In this document: piece by piece, positions 52,734 to 60,912 of the stretch
Numbering within the stretch: position 1 is the first letter of the stretch
Layout: every line of letters begins with the position of its first letter
Assembly (NCBI RefSeq): GCF_000737535.1
Contig: NZ_CP006269.1
Location: forward strand, 1,178,001 to 1,242,000
Direction: 5' to 3'
DNA: 64,000 nucleotides
DNA from: Synechococcus sp. KORDI-100
GTDB taxonomy: Bacteria > Cyanobacteriota > Cyanobacteriia > PCC-6307 > Cyanobiaceae
The notes under the pieces: generated by a model
Databases searched by the model: none
Seen by the model: only the letters and a program-made list of their open reading frames with translations
Told to the model about the DNA's origin: nothing
Program-made: the position numbers and the translations under genes

Positions 52734-52937
52734 TCAACTGCCTAAGGCTTCAAGATCTATTATTCTGATGAAATCAGATATCTCTTGTTTTGATATTACA
52801 AGGCCATATTTAGATGCAAGTTGCACGATACTTTCCATGCCAACCTCTGGACTTTCAACGAATTGTTTATAGAGTTTAATTTTTTGGCTTTTCGACAGCT
52901 GTGTTGAAAGTAATTTAAACTGTTTCAGCTTATCCAT
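52734..52937 (-). CDS. Nif11-like small protein, 67 aa
   Basis: ATG 52937. A helical region followed by S-I-V-Q-L-A-S-K-Y-G-L-V-I-S-K-Q-E-I-S-D-F resembles the Nif11-type leader (core I-A-K-E-A-G-F-x-I-S-x-x-D-L). It has no Gly-Gly and no tail, ending L-E-A-L-G-S. It overlaps the end of the preceding P1 second half by eight bases. Role unknown. Confidence 0.55.
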   Translation of the reverse strand: MDKLKQFKLLSTQLSKSQKIKLYKQFVESPEVGMESIVQLASKYGLVISKQEISDFIRIIDLEALGS

Positions 52938-53241
52938 TTTGGTTGTGATTGCTAAACAACCATTTACGCATTGGTCTCATTCCTGGGCAACGTCCCCATG
53001 GCTCGTCATGTGCCTCCTCCTGGCAACAATCACCCTGTCGTCTTGATTCTTGCTCACCACCTTGGGAGAACAGCGATTGCATCGCTACAGCATCCAATTC
53101 AATATCATCAAATGCCCCACCGTTGTTCATCTCGTCCAACTCTTCTGCTAATTCGTCGCGATCAAAAACATAACCTTCTTTTTTGCCATCCTTGATCACA
53201 CGCTTGAGGGTTTTGCTGGGCTCCAATGTGAAGTCAAACAA
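52930..53241 (-). pseudogene. P1 second half: Nif11-like module plus Cys-rich tail
   Basis: Frame separated from its first half (53265-53717) by a one-base shift. Contains K-T-L-K-R-V-I-K-D-G-K-K-E-G-Y-V-F-D, E-L-A-E-E-L-D-E-M-N-N-G-G, D-I-E-L-D-A-V-A-M and Q-S-L-F-S-Q-G-G. The tail after Gly-Gly is 41 residues long with a C-C pair, a third Cys and many charged residues. The only start in this frame near the 5' end is TTG, so independent translation is uncertain. Confidence 0.55.
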
Positions 53242-53264
53242 CAGATCAGCTTCCTCTGATTCCG

Positions 53265-53717
53265 TCAGTGTTTTGTGATAAGCAACAATCTGCTCTTTGG
53301 TGTCAACACCGTGCTCGTGATCATGGCCGTGCTCATGATCATGGTCGCCTTAACAGCATCAAATGCCTCCATCCCCTCAAACTGCTCAGCACTCAATTCA
53401 GGCTTGCCTTTGAACCGGGCGATCAAGCCACCCACCTTTTTCTTGCCCCAGCCCTTCTCCTCACCGTTGGCATTGAGGTAGAGCTTGCCTTTCTTCTCGT
53501 CGTAGACCACATCCGCATCGCTCTTCATCAGCTGCTTCAGTTCCTTCTTGCTGGAAGCAACTGCGAAGGATCCGTCCTCGACGCCATCGACAAGGATCAG
53601 GGCATCAGCATCGAGGGTTTTGAGTTTGGCCGGTCTCTTGGCTGAGAACTCCAGCACCTCCTCAGCATGGTCGTTTCCGTGGTCATGTCCGTGATGGTCG
53701 TGTTCGTGCTCGTTTGC
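53265..53717 (-). CDS. P1 first half: His-rich, RTX-cap-like domain
   Basis: 150 residues from ATG 53717. A His/Asp-rich N-terminus (residues 4-18) is followed by the domain: G-S-F-A-V-A-S-S-K-K-E-L-K, S-D-A-D-V-V-Y-D-E-K-K-G-K-L-Y-L, N-A-N-G, and F-K-G-K-P-E-L. It resembles the C-terminal cap of the RTX protein at 43526-44905. The last ~35 residues are out-of-frame linker DNA, since the natural continuation is in the -1 frame (His-rich H-D-H-E-H-G repeats). Confidence 0.65.
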   Translation of the reverse strand, partial: ANEHEHDHHGHDHGNDHAEEVLEFSAKRPAKLKTLDADALILVDGVEDGSFAVASSKKELKQLMKSDADVVYDEKKGKLYLNANGEEKGWGKKKVGGLIARFKGKPELSAEQFEGMEAFDAVKATMIMSTAMITSTVLTPKSRLLLITKH

Positions 53718-54147
53718 CATGACGATCAATGCAAGAGAATTCTTTCTAGCTGCAATCTCATCGCTGGCGGTATAAGGCAATGCCGATATATGATTCGATT
53801 CTTGATTGTCTCCAGTGCCAGAAGCTCAGGTTAAGTGATCCTGTAAAAACACCGCTTTACAATGGGGCATAACATCTATAACGGAGGAGTTAGATAATGC
53901 TCACTACTAATTGGTCGAGACCATCGTGAACTGGTTCTTTTTAAAGCCAAATCCAACTAATTCATCTTCCCTTGACCAAAGCGAACCGATGTATCCAAAG
54001 AACTTGAATTCGATGACGACATATCGCACAACACACGCTTATATTTAAAGTATTAGCAGCCATGATCCATAAACCAGCCCACCACAAAACTAGAAAGCTC
54101 CGAAAAGACAACACGCACTAGCAATTATGTAACCCATTTGCTTGACC
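53718..54147. other. Intergenic stretch between divergent genes
   Basis: About 430 bases between P1 and the JmjC-like gene. A GGAGG site (53883-53887) precedes a ten-codon frame starting at ATG 53898. No other feature seen. Confidence 0.35.
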
Positions 54148-55431
54148 ATGCTTTTTCGAGTAAACTGCTGGATAAAATCTGAAAAATCAAGCATGAAGAG
54201 AATTAAAGCTTGGTTCGCAATAAAAATATTCAAATTTATAAGCTCTTATTACATCACAAAGAAATTTGCCTGTACCTGGCTCAAAAGCTGCTTCGGACTA
54301 AACGTTGTACTAAAAACACATCTTAGTGATTTTCCTGCAAGTCCATTTGAGATCAGCCTTCCAGCAAGCTCGATAAGGTCCCTTAATTTTATACTGCTGG
54401 TCAGGGGAATCACGCACAATAATAAACTTTTGCGATCTCTAGCGGCAAAGAGCTTGAATCGGCTAACTGTCTATACCCTGGAAAATTTCTCGAGGAAAAA
54501 CCCCGAGCCGTTGCCACAATGGGATTATAATTCTAGTACAATCAAGGAGTTGAGAGATAATTTTCTTTGCAAAGAGAGGCCTGTAATAATTAAAAACTTT
54601 CCTCACGCAGCCTCGCAATGGAATCTCGATTACTTCATCAAGTTACATGGAGATCGTAAAATAATCTTTACAGATTCTTCCGGTGAAAATTTTAAAGCTC
54701 CTTTGAGCCTACTGGGTAGAATCAGAAGCGAAAGATTAAACTTATACGTCCACAACTGCGCTAGAATATTGCACCATGAAGACTTCGAAACTGGATTAAA
54801 TCTCGCTTTAATGAAAGACACTCTAGAATCCTGGAGATGCAGAGAAGTTTTTAATCTTTTTCTAGGGGCATTTCAGGGCAGTGGTTCACCCTTGCATTGC
54901 GCACCATCATGCAATGTTTTTTACCAGATCGAAGGGGAAAAGAGATGGACCCTAATTCATCCCAATTACACACATCTTGTCTACCCTGCCCTAACAAGTA
55001 TGAATGAATTCCAAGGCAGTGCAGTGCCATTTCCTCTTGCTGATGAGCACTATGAACAGTTTCCGCTTGCATTTCATTGCCCACGATATTCAGCAACGTT
55101 AGGCCCTGGAGACGTGCTTTTGGTCCCACAATGGTGGTACCACTCTGTGGAAAATTTATCGAGCACATCCGTAGGGATCGCTACTCGATGGCAGCATGCT
55201 GACAGCCATCTAAATACAAATTATCTATATTCACTTCTACTGCAGAATATGCGATCTTTTGCAGCACGCTTAAAAATTGCTAATCATTCAAATTCAGTAA
55301 AAAGTCTTTTTGATAATGCCTACAAAAGAAATATGGAAAACCTTGTTTACGATTATATCTCGCATGATCAATACCACAGTAAGATCGAATATGCCGCAAG
55401 AGAAGCGTGGTCGATCGAATCAAAATACTAA
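54148..55431 (+). CDS. JmjC/cupin_8-like protein with altered metal site
   Basis: About 427 residues from ATG 54148 (ATG 54193 also likely). The cupin-8 pattern appears in the C-terminal half: G-S-P-L-H-C-A-P-S-C-N near 246-256, Y-Q-I-E-G-E-K-R-W-T-L-I-H-P, G-D-V-L-L-V-P-Q-W-W-Y-H-S-V-E-N-L near 321-337. Normal relatives have H-x-D/E and a distal His binding Fe(II). Here the acidic residue is Ala (H-C-A). Could be a hydroxylase with an unusual site or a non-catalytic relative. Confidence 0.65.
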   Translation: MLFRVNCWIKSEKSSMKRIKAWFAIKIFKFISSYYITKKFACTWLKSCFGLNVVLKTHLSDFPASPFEISLPASSIRSLNFILLVRGITHNNKLLRSLAAKSLNRLTVYTLENFSRKNPEPLPQWDYNSSTIKELRDNFLCKERPVIIKNFPHAASQWNLDYFIKLHGDRKIIFTDSSGENFKAPLSLLGRIRSERLNLYVHNCARILHHEDFETGLNLALMKDTLESWRCREVFNLFLGAFQGSGSPLHCAPSCNVFYQIEGEKRWTLIHPNYTHLVYPALTSMNEFQGSAVPFPLADEHYEQFPLAFHCPRYSATLGPGDVLLVPQWWYHSVENLSSTSVGIATRWQHADSHLNTNYLYSLLLQNMRSFAARLKIANHSNSVKSLFDNAYKRNMENLVYDYISHDQYHSKIEYAAREAWSIESKY

Positions 55432-55521
55432 AAGCCAAAAACGAGCGGATATGACGAGAAGACAACAATGTGGATCAGAGACTAAGACTAGAGTCGGAGA
55501 GCTGAGAGAAGTGCACTGAAT

Positions 55522-55998
55522 TCAAGAGCCACCACCAGCTTGTCCAACAACTCCACCAATTCCATCGGAGATTTTAAGGCTGAATCGTGCAAGTCTATAA
55601 CGAAGCAATCGGTCGCATCATTCATCTCATCAACTGCAGCACCCAGTTAAACTTTATCAAACTTTTTGCCCTCTTGTTTTTCAGCCTTAGCGATGCTCTT
55701 GAGCCCCTTCTTGGGGGCAATCAATGTCTCGCCACATAGTTCTGAGAACTTCGCACCACTCAAGCCCTCGCGCAAGGATGCAATCTGATCCTTGATGTCA
55801 TCTCCTTTGCTGCCATCAGTAGAGGCTGCATTGTTGTGCTCTGAACCCACTTCAAGGTACTCAATACTCAACTCAGGCTTGCCTTTATAACTTGGTGAAC
55901 AAGCCGCTCATCATCTTGGTAATCCAGCCCTTGGCTGCGCCGTGGCCATTCAGATGCAGCTTGCCTTTGCTTTCGTCGTAGACGATGCCGAATCGGAC
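55522..55998 (-). pseudogene. Decayed divergent copy P2' of the two-domain family
   Basis: Minus strand. Starts abruptly inside the first domain (G-I-V-Y-D-E-S-K-G-K-L-H-L-N), shifts frame at K-G-K-P-E-L-S-I-E-Y, runs through a linker and second domain (D-D-I-K-D-Q-I-A-S-L-R-E), hits TAA after G-K-K-F-D-K-V (55647), and after another shift ends with G-I-G-G-V-V-G-Q-A-G-G-G-S before TGA 55522. Joined at about 55998 to the truncated second half of P2. Confidence 0.55.
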
Positions 55999-56071
55999 CT
56001 GATCACACGCTTGAGGGTTTTGCTGGGCTCCAATGTGAAGTCAAACAACAGATCAGCTTCCTCTGATTCCG

Positions 56072-56482
56072 TCAGTGTTTTGTGATAAGCAACAATCTGC
56101 TCTTTGGTGTCAACACCGTGCTCGTGATCATGGTCGCCTTAACAGCATCAAATGCCTCCATCCCCTCAAACTGCTCAGCACTCAATTCAGGCTTGCCTTT
56201 GAACCGGGCGATCAAGCCACCCACCTTTTTCTTGCCCCAGCCCTTCTCCTCACCGTTGGCATTGAGGTAGAGCTTGCCTTTCTTCTCGTCGTAGACCACA
56301 TCCGCATCGCTCTTCATCAGCTGCTTCAGTTCCTTCTTGCTGGAAGCAACTGCGAAGGATCCGTCCTCGACGCCATCGACAAGGATCAGGGCATCAGCAT
56401 CGAGGGTTTTGAGTTTGGCCGGTCTCTTGGCCGAGAACTCAACAACCACTTCGCCATGGTCGTGGTCGTGCCCGTTAGTCAT
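56072..56482 (-). CDS. P2 first half: RTX-cap-like domain
   Basis: 136 residues from ATG 56482. Same as P1 from F-S-A-K-R-P-A-K-L onward, with a shorter His-rich N-terminus (H-D-H-D-H). The reading frame again leaves the expected one at A-F-D-A-V-K. The second half is cut off after K-T-L-K-R-V at 55999 by a junction with P2'. Confidence 0.6.
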   Translation of the reverse strand: MTNGHDHDHGEVVVEFSAKRPAKLKTLDADALILVDGVEDGSFAVASSKKELKQLMKSDADVVYDEKKGKLYLNANGEEKGWGKKKVGGLIARFKGKPELSAEQFEGMEAFDAVKATMITSTVLTPKSRLLLITKH

Positions 56483-56751
56483 GACGATCAATGCGCGGTG
56501 AGTTTTTCTAGCTGAGTTTCAGTGATCCAGCCTGAAGACAGTGACGCTTTTGCTGTTTCTCGTTGATCAGCGCATCAAAAAACCCGCCTAAAGAGCGAGT
56601 CTGAATGCAAAATAGTGCCGGGTATTGAAGGCTAATTTGTGGGATTAGTCAGGCTATTTAAGCAATAAGAATCCACTGTGGCGGCAGGGGATTCAGGTTT
56701 CTAATATTATATTCAGCCTTTGTTATGATATTTCAGTCACGGCATACATGA

Positions 56752-57048
56752 TTACCAACCGCGTTCTAGGATCATCGCCAGGAATTCCAGTATTTGATTT
56801 GATTTGTAGCGTTTAGGGTCAACGCCAGGAGTTTTCAACAAATTCGTTCCACACTCCAAGTCGGCAGTAGAGATACTAAACCAAAGTTTTGATTGAGCCT
56901 TCTCAAAGTCGGCAGTGGAGATACTAAACCCAGCCTCTTTCGTAATTGCAAGAACTGCATCGGTATCTGCTGCGCCATTGAATTTCTCCTGTAATTCAGT
57001 GTCATCTTTGACCTTCTCTAGAAAGGCTTGTAGTTGTTCATCTGTCAA
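56752..57048 (-). CDS. Nif11-domain protein, copy 1
   Basis: 98 residues from TTG 57048. The Nif11 leader is clear: L-Q-A-F-L-E-K-V-K-D-D-T-E-L-Q-E-K-F near 5-22, then A-D-T-D-A-V-L-A-I-T-K-E-A-G-F-S-I-S near 27-44. An internal direct duplication (about 24 bases) repeats F-S-I-S-T-A-D after residue 56, and the rest (C-G-T-N-L-L-K-T) lacks a Gly-Gly. Nif11 proteins often serve as RiPP leaders; this one may be degenerate. Confidence 0.65.
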   Translation of the reverse strand: MTDEQLQAFLEKVKDDTELQEKFNGAADTDAVLAITKEAGFSISTADFEKAQSKLWFSISTADLECGTNLLKTPGVDPKRYKSNQILEFLAMILERGW

Positions 57049-57313
57049 TGTTGATGGAGGGTGTATATGCTGTAAGTAGCAATATCAGTCGTCAGGTGAT
57101 GTTCCTGCCATAACACCAGTCAGCAAGTTCTGTTGTTGAGCCACTTTCACAGCCACCAAGTCCATCACCAAGCATTCCCCAGCCCTGCCTCACTCTTTCT
57201 TCTGCCATCCAGCGGCGGTGGTGGGACCTGAATTAGTGGGTTGCAGGTTAGTGAAACGCTAAGACCGCTAAGGGCAGAGCATCAAGTTGAAAGTGTCAGC
57301 CTGAGCAGCCGCA

Positions 57314-58108
57314 ATGTCACGCTCACCACGCCAGCTTCCGCAGGGCTATTCGTTTCACATCACCTTGAGGTGCAATAGCCGTCAGTTTTTGATTGCCAAA
57401 GGATTGAGGCGGGATGTGCTGCTAGCAGTGCTCGCCAAGGCACAAGCCAAGGTGCCCCATAGGTTGTATGCCGTGTGCTTGATGGCAAATCACCTGCATT
57501 TGCTTCTACGTCCTGATGATGCAAGTGAATTGCCAAAGCTGATGCATTGGATTGGCTGGTATTCAGCGATGGCTTTGAATCGCCTTTCTGGTCGTTGCGG
57601 GCACTTCTGGGAGGCTCGGTATTTCGCCACTGCGATTTCGCCTAAAGACCACAGGCGCGTGCTGAATACGTTGCGCTACATCCACGCCAATCCAAAGGCA
57701 GCAGGAATCAGGAAAGGGTTTTATGACCCCTATTCCAATTCCGGGCATTACGGAAGGTTGGAATGTGATGGCATCAGTGAGTGGCACCCAAGCTTTCTGA
57801 AATTGGCATCAAACTTGAAGGGATGCTCCAGGCGATATGAGCGGTTTTGCCAGAAGTATTGCCATTACGCCAAGCGAGGAGCTAAGTGCCATTGGGGCTC
57901 AAGGATGCTGAAGCGATTGGTTCAGAGCAGTAGTAGCAGCAGAAATAAGAGAAATCGAATATCACCAGGTCAGCAGAAATTACCTTTTGCATTTGATGTT
58001 CGGCTCAATCAAATCCCAGAGGAGTGGCATCAAGTTGCGGTGAGATTTAGACGTGCGAATGGTATCCGTGATGGTGATAGAGAACGAGGTATTTGGCAGT
58101 TGCTTTGA
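57314..58108 (+). CDS. Y1 (REP-associated) transposase, copy 1
   Basis: 264 residues from ATG 57314. HUH-type motif M-A-N-H-L-H-L-L-L-R near 57-66 and the catalytic Tyr in L-R-Y-I-H-A-N-P near 117. IS200/IS605-like single-strand transposase, of the type that mobilises REP elements (RAYT). No TnpB partner. Lies between Nif11 and family-copy genes. Confidence 0.85.
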   Translation: MSRSPRQLPQGYSFHITLRCNSRQFLIAKGLRRDVLLAVLAKAQAKVPHRLYAVCLMANHLHLLLRPDDASELPKLMHWIGWYSAMALNRLSGRCGHFWEARYFATAISPKDHRRVLNTLRYIHANPKAAGIRKGFYDPYSNSGHYGRLECDGISEWHPSFLKLASNLKGCSRRYERFCQKYCHYAKRGAKCHWGSRMLKRLVQSSSSSRNKRNRISPGQQKLPFAFDVRLNQIPEEWHQVAVRFRRANGIRDGDRERGIWQLL

Positions 58109-58357
58109 GGAGATATGAGTCGGTGTAGGGTTAAAGAATGCGGAGGCTTTATTTGCTCTGCCTTGCTTTTTTTGTGGATGGATTAGGCGACTGAGCGGGT
58201 GACAGTTATGCCTATTTTGTTGGCAGTGGTGCCAGGTATTGAAAGCTGATTTGGAGGATTATTGGCCAGATTAAAGAAATAAAACCCCCCTGCTGCAAGG
58301 GCCTTGGGTGGTTAGGTTGTTAGGGGTTAGGTTAGGTCGAAAGATCCCACAAGGGCA

Positions 58358-58585
58358 TCAGCTGCACTGGTCGCCTGCCCTGGGATCGCACTCCATCTTC
58401 CCACCTTGGGAGAACAACGATTGCATCGCTACAGCATCCAATTCAATATCATCAAATGCCCCACCGTTGTTCATCTCGTCCAACTCTTCTGCTAATTCGT
58501 CGCGATCAAAAACATAACCTTCTTTTTTGCCATCCTTGATCACACGCTTGAGGGTTTTGCTGGGCTCCAATGTGAAGTCAAACAA
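58358..58585 (-). pseudogene. P3 second half: Nif11-like module, short Cys tail
   Basis: Same module as P1 up to Q-S-L-F-S-Q-G-G, then a 13-residue tail K-M-E-C-D-P-R-A-G-D-Q-C-S with two Cys. Out of frame with the first half (58609-59037) by one base. Start TTG is doubtful. Confidence 0.55.
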
Positions 58586-58608
58586 CAGATCAGCTTCCTC
58601 TGATTCCG

Positions 58609-59037
58609 TCAGTGTTTTGTGATAAGCAACAATCTGCTCTTTGGTGTCAACACCGTGCTCGTGATCATGGCCGTGCTCATGATCATGGTCGCCTTAACAG
58701 CATCAAATGCCTCCATCCCCTCAAACTGCTCAGCACTCAATTCAGGCTTGCCTTTGAACCGGGCGATCAAGCCACCCACCTTTTTCTTGCCCCAGCCCTT
58801 CTCCTCACCGTTGGCATTGAGGTAGAGCTTGCCTTTCTTCTCGTCGTAGACCACATCCGCATCGCTCTTCATCAGCTGCTTCAGTTCCTTCTTGCTGGAA
58901 GCAACTGCGAAGGATCCGTCCTCGACGCCATCGACAAGGATCAGGGCATCAGCATCGAGGGTTTTGAGTTTGGCCGGTCTCTTGGCCGAGAACTCAACAA
59001 CCACTTCGCCATGGTCGTGGTCGTGCCCGTTAGCCAT
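58609..59037 (-). CDS. P3 first half: RTX-cap-like domain
   Basis: 142 residues from ATG 59037. Nearly identical to P2 first half, with an 18-base insertion in the His-linker region, where the -1 frame encodes the H-D-H-E-H-G repeat. The frame again shifts at A-F-D-A-V-K. Confidence 0.6.
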   Translation of the reverse strand: MANGHDHDHGEVVVEFSAKRPAKLKTLDADALILVDGVEDGSFAVASSKKELKQLMKSDADVVYDEKKGKLYLNANGEEKGWGKKKVGGLIARFKGKPELSAEQFEGMEAFDAVKATMIMSTAMITSTVLTPKSRLLLITKH

Positions 59038-59306
59038 GACGATCAATGCGCGGTGAGTTTTTCTAGCTGAGTTTCAGTGATCCAGCCTGAAGACAGTGAC
59101 GCTTTTGCTGTTTCTCGTTGATCAGCGCATCAAAAAACCCGCCTAAAGAGCGAGTCTGAATGCAAAATAGTGCCGGGTATTGAAGGCTAATTTGTGGGAT
59201 TAGTCAGGCTATTTAAGCAATAAGAATCCACTGTGGTGGCAGGGGATTCAGGTTTCTAATATTATATTCAGCCTTTGTTATGATATTTCAGTCACGGCAT
59301 ACATGA

Positions 59307-59600
59307 TTACCAACCGCGTTCTAGGTTCGCCAGGAATTCCAGTATTTGATTTGATTTGTAGCGTTTAGGGTCAACGCCAGGAGTTTTCAACAAATTCGTT
59401 CCACACTCCAAGTCGGCAGTAGAGATACTAAACCAAAGTTTTGATTGAGCCTTCTCAAAGTCGGCAGTGGAGATACTAAACTCAGCCTCTTTCGTAATTG
59501 CAAGAACTGCATCGGTATCTGCTGCGCCATTGAATTTCTCCTGTAATTCAGTGTCATCTTTGACCTTCTCTAGAAAGGCTTGTGGTTGTTCTTCTGTCAA
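59307..59600 (-). CDS. Nif11-domain protein, copy 2
   Basis: 97 residues from TTG 59600. As copy 1 with a few substitutions (E-E-Q-P-Q, E-A-E-F) and one residue fewer near the end (L-A-N-L-E-R-G-W). The internal F-S-I-S-T-A-D duplication is kept. Confidence 0.65.
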   Translation of the reverse strand: MTEEQPQAFLEKVKDDTELQEKFNGAADTDAVLAITKEAEFSISTADFEKAQSKLWFSISTADLECGTNLLKTPGVDPKRYKSNQILEFLANLERGW

Positions 59601-59865
59601 TGTTGATGGAGGGTGTATATGCTGTAAGTAGCAATATCAGTCGTCAGGTGATGTTCCTGCCGTAACACCAGTCAGCAAGTTCTGTTGTTGAGCCACTTTC
59701 ACAGCCACCAAGTCCATCACCAAGCATTCCCCAGCCCTGCCTCACTCTTTCTTCTGCCATCCAGCGGCGGTGGTGGGACCTGAATTAGTGGGTTGCAGGT
59801 TAGTGAAACGCTAAGACCGCTAAGGGCAGAGCATCAAGTTGAAAGTGTCAGCCTGAGCAGCCGCA

Positions 59866-60663
59866 ATGTCACGCTCACCACGCCAGCTTCCGCAGGGCTA
59901 TTCGTTTCACATCACCTTGAGGTGCAATAGCCGTCAGTTTTTGATTGCCAAGGGATTGAGGCGGGATGTGCTGCTAGCAGTGCTCGCCAAGGCACAAGCC
60001 AAGGTGCCCCATAGGTTATATGCCGTGTGCTTGATGGCAAATCACCTGCATTTGCTTCTACGTCCTGATGATGCAAGTGAATTGCCAAAGCTGATGCATT
60101 GGATTGGCTGGTATTCAGCGATGGCTTTGAATCGCCTTTCTGGTCGTTGCGGGCACTTCTGGGAGGCTACTAGGTATTACGCCACTGCGATTGCGCCTAA
60201 AGACCACAGGCGCGTGCTGAATACGTTGCGCTACATCCACGCCAATCCCAAAGCAGCTGGAATCAGAAAAGGTTTTTATGATCCCTACTCCAATTACGGG
60301 CATTACGGAAGATTGGAGTGTGATGGCATCAGTGAGTGGCACCCAAGCTTTCTGCAACTGGCATCAAGCCTGAAGGGATGTTCCAGGCGATATGCACGGT
60401 TTTGCCAGCACTACCGGCATAAAAGTAAAGGTGGCTCTAGGTGCCATTGGGGCTCAAGGATGCTGAAGCGATTGGTTCAGAGCAGTAGTAGCAGCAGAAA
60501 TAAGAGAAATCGAATATCACCAGGTCAGCAGAAATTACCTTTTGCATTTGATGTTCGGCTCAATCAAATCCCAGAGGAGTGGCATCAAGTTGCGGTGAGA
60601 TTTAGACGTGCGAATGGTATCCGTGATGGTGATAGAGAACGAGGTATTTGGCAGTTGCGTTGA
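59866..60663 (+). CDS. Y1 (REP-associated) transposase, copy 2
   Basis: 265 residues; same motifs as copy 1. Differences cluster in the middle (W-E-A-T-R-Y-Y-A-T-A-I-A and the Y-R-H-K-S-K-G-G-S-R stretch), so the copies have diverged or exchanged sequence since duplication. Confidence 0.85.
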   Translation: MSRSPRQLPQGYSFHITLRCNSRQFLIAKGLRRDVLLAVLAKAQAKVPHRLYAVCLMANHLHLLLRPDDASELPKLMHWIGWYSAMALNRLSGRCGHFWEATRYYATAIAPKDHRRVLNTLRYIHANPKAAGIRKGFYDPYSNYGHYGRLECDGISEWHPSFLQLASSLKGCSRRYARFCQHYRHKSKGGSRCHWGSRMLKRLVQSSSSSRNKRNRISPGQQKLPFAFDVRLNQIPEEWHQVAVRFRRANGIRDGDRERGIWQLR

Positions 60664-60912
60664 GGAGATATGAGTCGATGTAGGGTTAAAGAATGCGGAG
60701 GCTTTATTTGCTCTGCCTTGCTTTTTTGTGGATGGATTAGGCGACTGAGCGGGTGACAGCTATGCCTATTTTGTTGGCAGTGGTGCCAGGTATTGAAAGC
60801 TGATTTGGGGGATTGTTGGCCAGATTAAAGAAATAAAACCCTCCTGCTGCGAGGGGCCTTGGGTGGTTAGGTTGTTTGGGGTTAGGTTAGGTCGAAAGAT
60901 CCCACAAGGACA

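Larger units (their letters stand above)
56001..58537. repeat. Tandem duplication unit R1 (2537 bp)
   Basis: Nearly identical to R2 (58538-61092). Both run from a GATCACACGC site inside the second domain of one family copy to the same site in the next. Differences include an 18-base His-linker insertion in R2, a three-base indel in the Nif11 gene and scattered changes in the transposase gene. Confidence 0.85.

Noticed and set aside
53268-53645. Plus-strand frames opposite family copies (also at 56075 and 58612)
   Set aside because: They repeat only because the copies repeat; their composition is unnatural and they lack a ribosome site.
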